DNA of 64,000 bases from the NCBI GenBank assembly GCA_016707585.1, contig JADJHL010000002.1, positions 248,001 through 312,000 on the forward strand. The letters run 5' to 3'. This DNA comes from Ignavibacteriales bacterium (GTDB lineage: Bacteria > Bacteroidota > Ignavibacteria > Ignavibacteriales > Ignavibacteriaceae). A program made the translations under genes and the position numbers. The notes below the pieces were generated by a model. That model was not told where the DNA came from. It saw only the letters and a list, made by a program, of their open reading frames with translations, and did no database searches. This document shows positions 63,669 through 64,000 of the stretch, in pieces. Every line of letters starts with the position of its first letter. The first letter of the stretch is position 1.

Positions 63669-63745
63669 ACTTTCTTGTCATTCCGCACTTGATGCGGAAT
63701 CTAAAAATGATTTAAGGATGGATGCCGGATCAAGTCCGGCATGAC
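63669..63745. repeat. REP-like intergenic repeat, two palindromes
   Basis: GTCATTCCGCACTTGATGCGGAATC and GATGCCGGATCAAGTCCGGCATG are two hairpins (CCGCA/TGCGG and GCCGGA/TCCGGC) in tandem, between a Nudix and a DUF1232 gene. Confidence 0.7.
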
Positions 63746-63756
63746 AAAATGAAAAA

Positions 63757-64000
63757 TTACTTTCTATATTTATCATCATAATAAGGAATCAATTCGCTGC
63801 CAAGATATTTGATGAGCGCAGTAATAACTCCAAGATCATCAAGATATCCAATTAGCGGAGCTATGTCCGGAATCGTATCAATCGGTGAGATAAAATAAAT
63901 CAATCCCATTACAACAATCGCTTTGCGATGCCAGCTAACGTAGGAATCTTTCATGTAATTGTAGAGAGCAATTACATCTTTTGCAAAAGAAATTTTCTTT
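63757..64000 (-). CDS. DUF1232 (YkvA-like) membrane protein, 5' end outside window
   Basis: A small membrane protein of the DUF1232 family. The conserved hairpin MGLIYFISPIDTIPDI with a following IGYLDDLGVITALIKYL is plain. The frame stays open through the right edge (reading KKISFAKDVIALYNYMKDS upstream of the first ATG at 63954), and the family normally has more sequence there, so the true start probably lies beyond 64000. Function unknown. Confidence 0.8.
   Translation of the reverse strand, partial: KKISFAKDVIALYNYMKDSYVSWHRKAIVVMGLIYFISPIDTIPDIAPLIGYLDDLGVITALIKYLGSELIPYYDDKYRK

Overview
The window looks like a piece of chromosome from an anaerobic, low-GC, Gram-negative bacterium of the Ignavibacteria/Bacteroidetes-Chlorobi type. 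The clues are several secreted proteins ending in the type IX secretion (T9SS) type A sorting domain with the NYPNPFNP signature, a gingipain-family C25 protease, outer-membrane barrel and lipoprotein genes, a bacterial group of geranylgeranylglyceryl-phosphate synthase, and many intergenic palindromic repeats. Species cannot be fixed from sequence alone.

Layout. 0-18 kb: accessory genes (site-2 protease, hydrolase, SDR, Nudix, DUF350 plus transglutaminase-like protein, TPR lipoprotein), then a LytS/LytTR two-component system (6.3-8.7 kb), then two operons (8.9-10.6 kb and from 10.9 kb) that carry the same upstream direct-repeat operator and the same covarying hairpin. The second starts a threefold array of secreted beta-propeller T9SS cargo proteins. 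Almost every second gene here is broken by single-base, mostly homopolymer, indels; this stops abruptly at an initiator tRNA near 17.9 kb, so a sequence-quality or assembly change must be considered.

18-30 kb: a four-subunit 2-oxoacid:ferredoxin oxidoreductase, an aldo/keto reductase, a zinc-ribbon protein, two DUF2202 proteins, and an NtrC-type sensor/sigma-54 activator pair flanked on both sides by sigma-54-like promoters in front of secreted, Asp-rich 'DGDG' glycine-rich proteins and an outer-membrane barrel.

30-56 kb: a hydrogen-metabolism island. It holds two trimeric NAD(H)-linked [FeFe]-hydrogenase operons (hydCBA at 49.2-44.9 kb; a second, leaner set at 35.9-31.9 kb), a complete maturation set (hydF, hydG, hydE) with an aspartase inserted next to hydF, a TM1266-like small regulator, a [FeFe]-hydrogenase-like domain fused to a histidine kinase, two single-domain receivers and two further kinases. 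The 2-oxoacid oxidoreductase supplies reduced ferredoxin, which trimeric hydrogenases can combine with NADH to make H2, so the parts make sense together. The two hydrogenase operons share a 14-base promoter element.

56-64 kb: a secreted 14-Asp-box propeller, a dicarboxylate/amino-acid symporter, a prolyl-oligopeptidase-like hydrolase, a DUF192 protein, GmhA, a GGGP synthase, a Nudix hydrolase and a DUF1232 protein running off the right edge.
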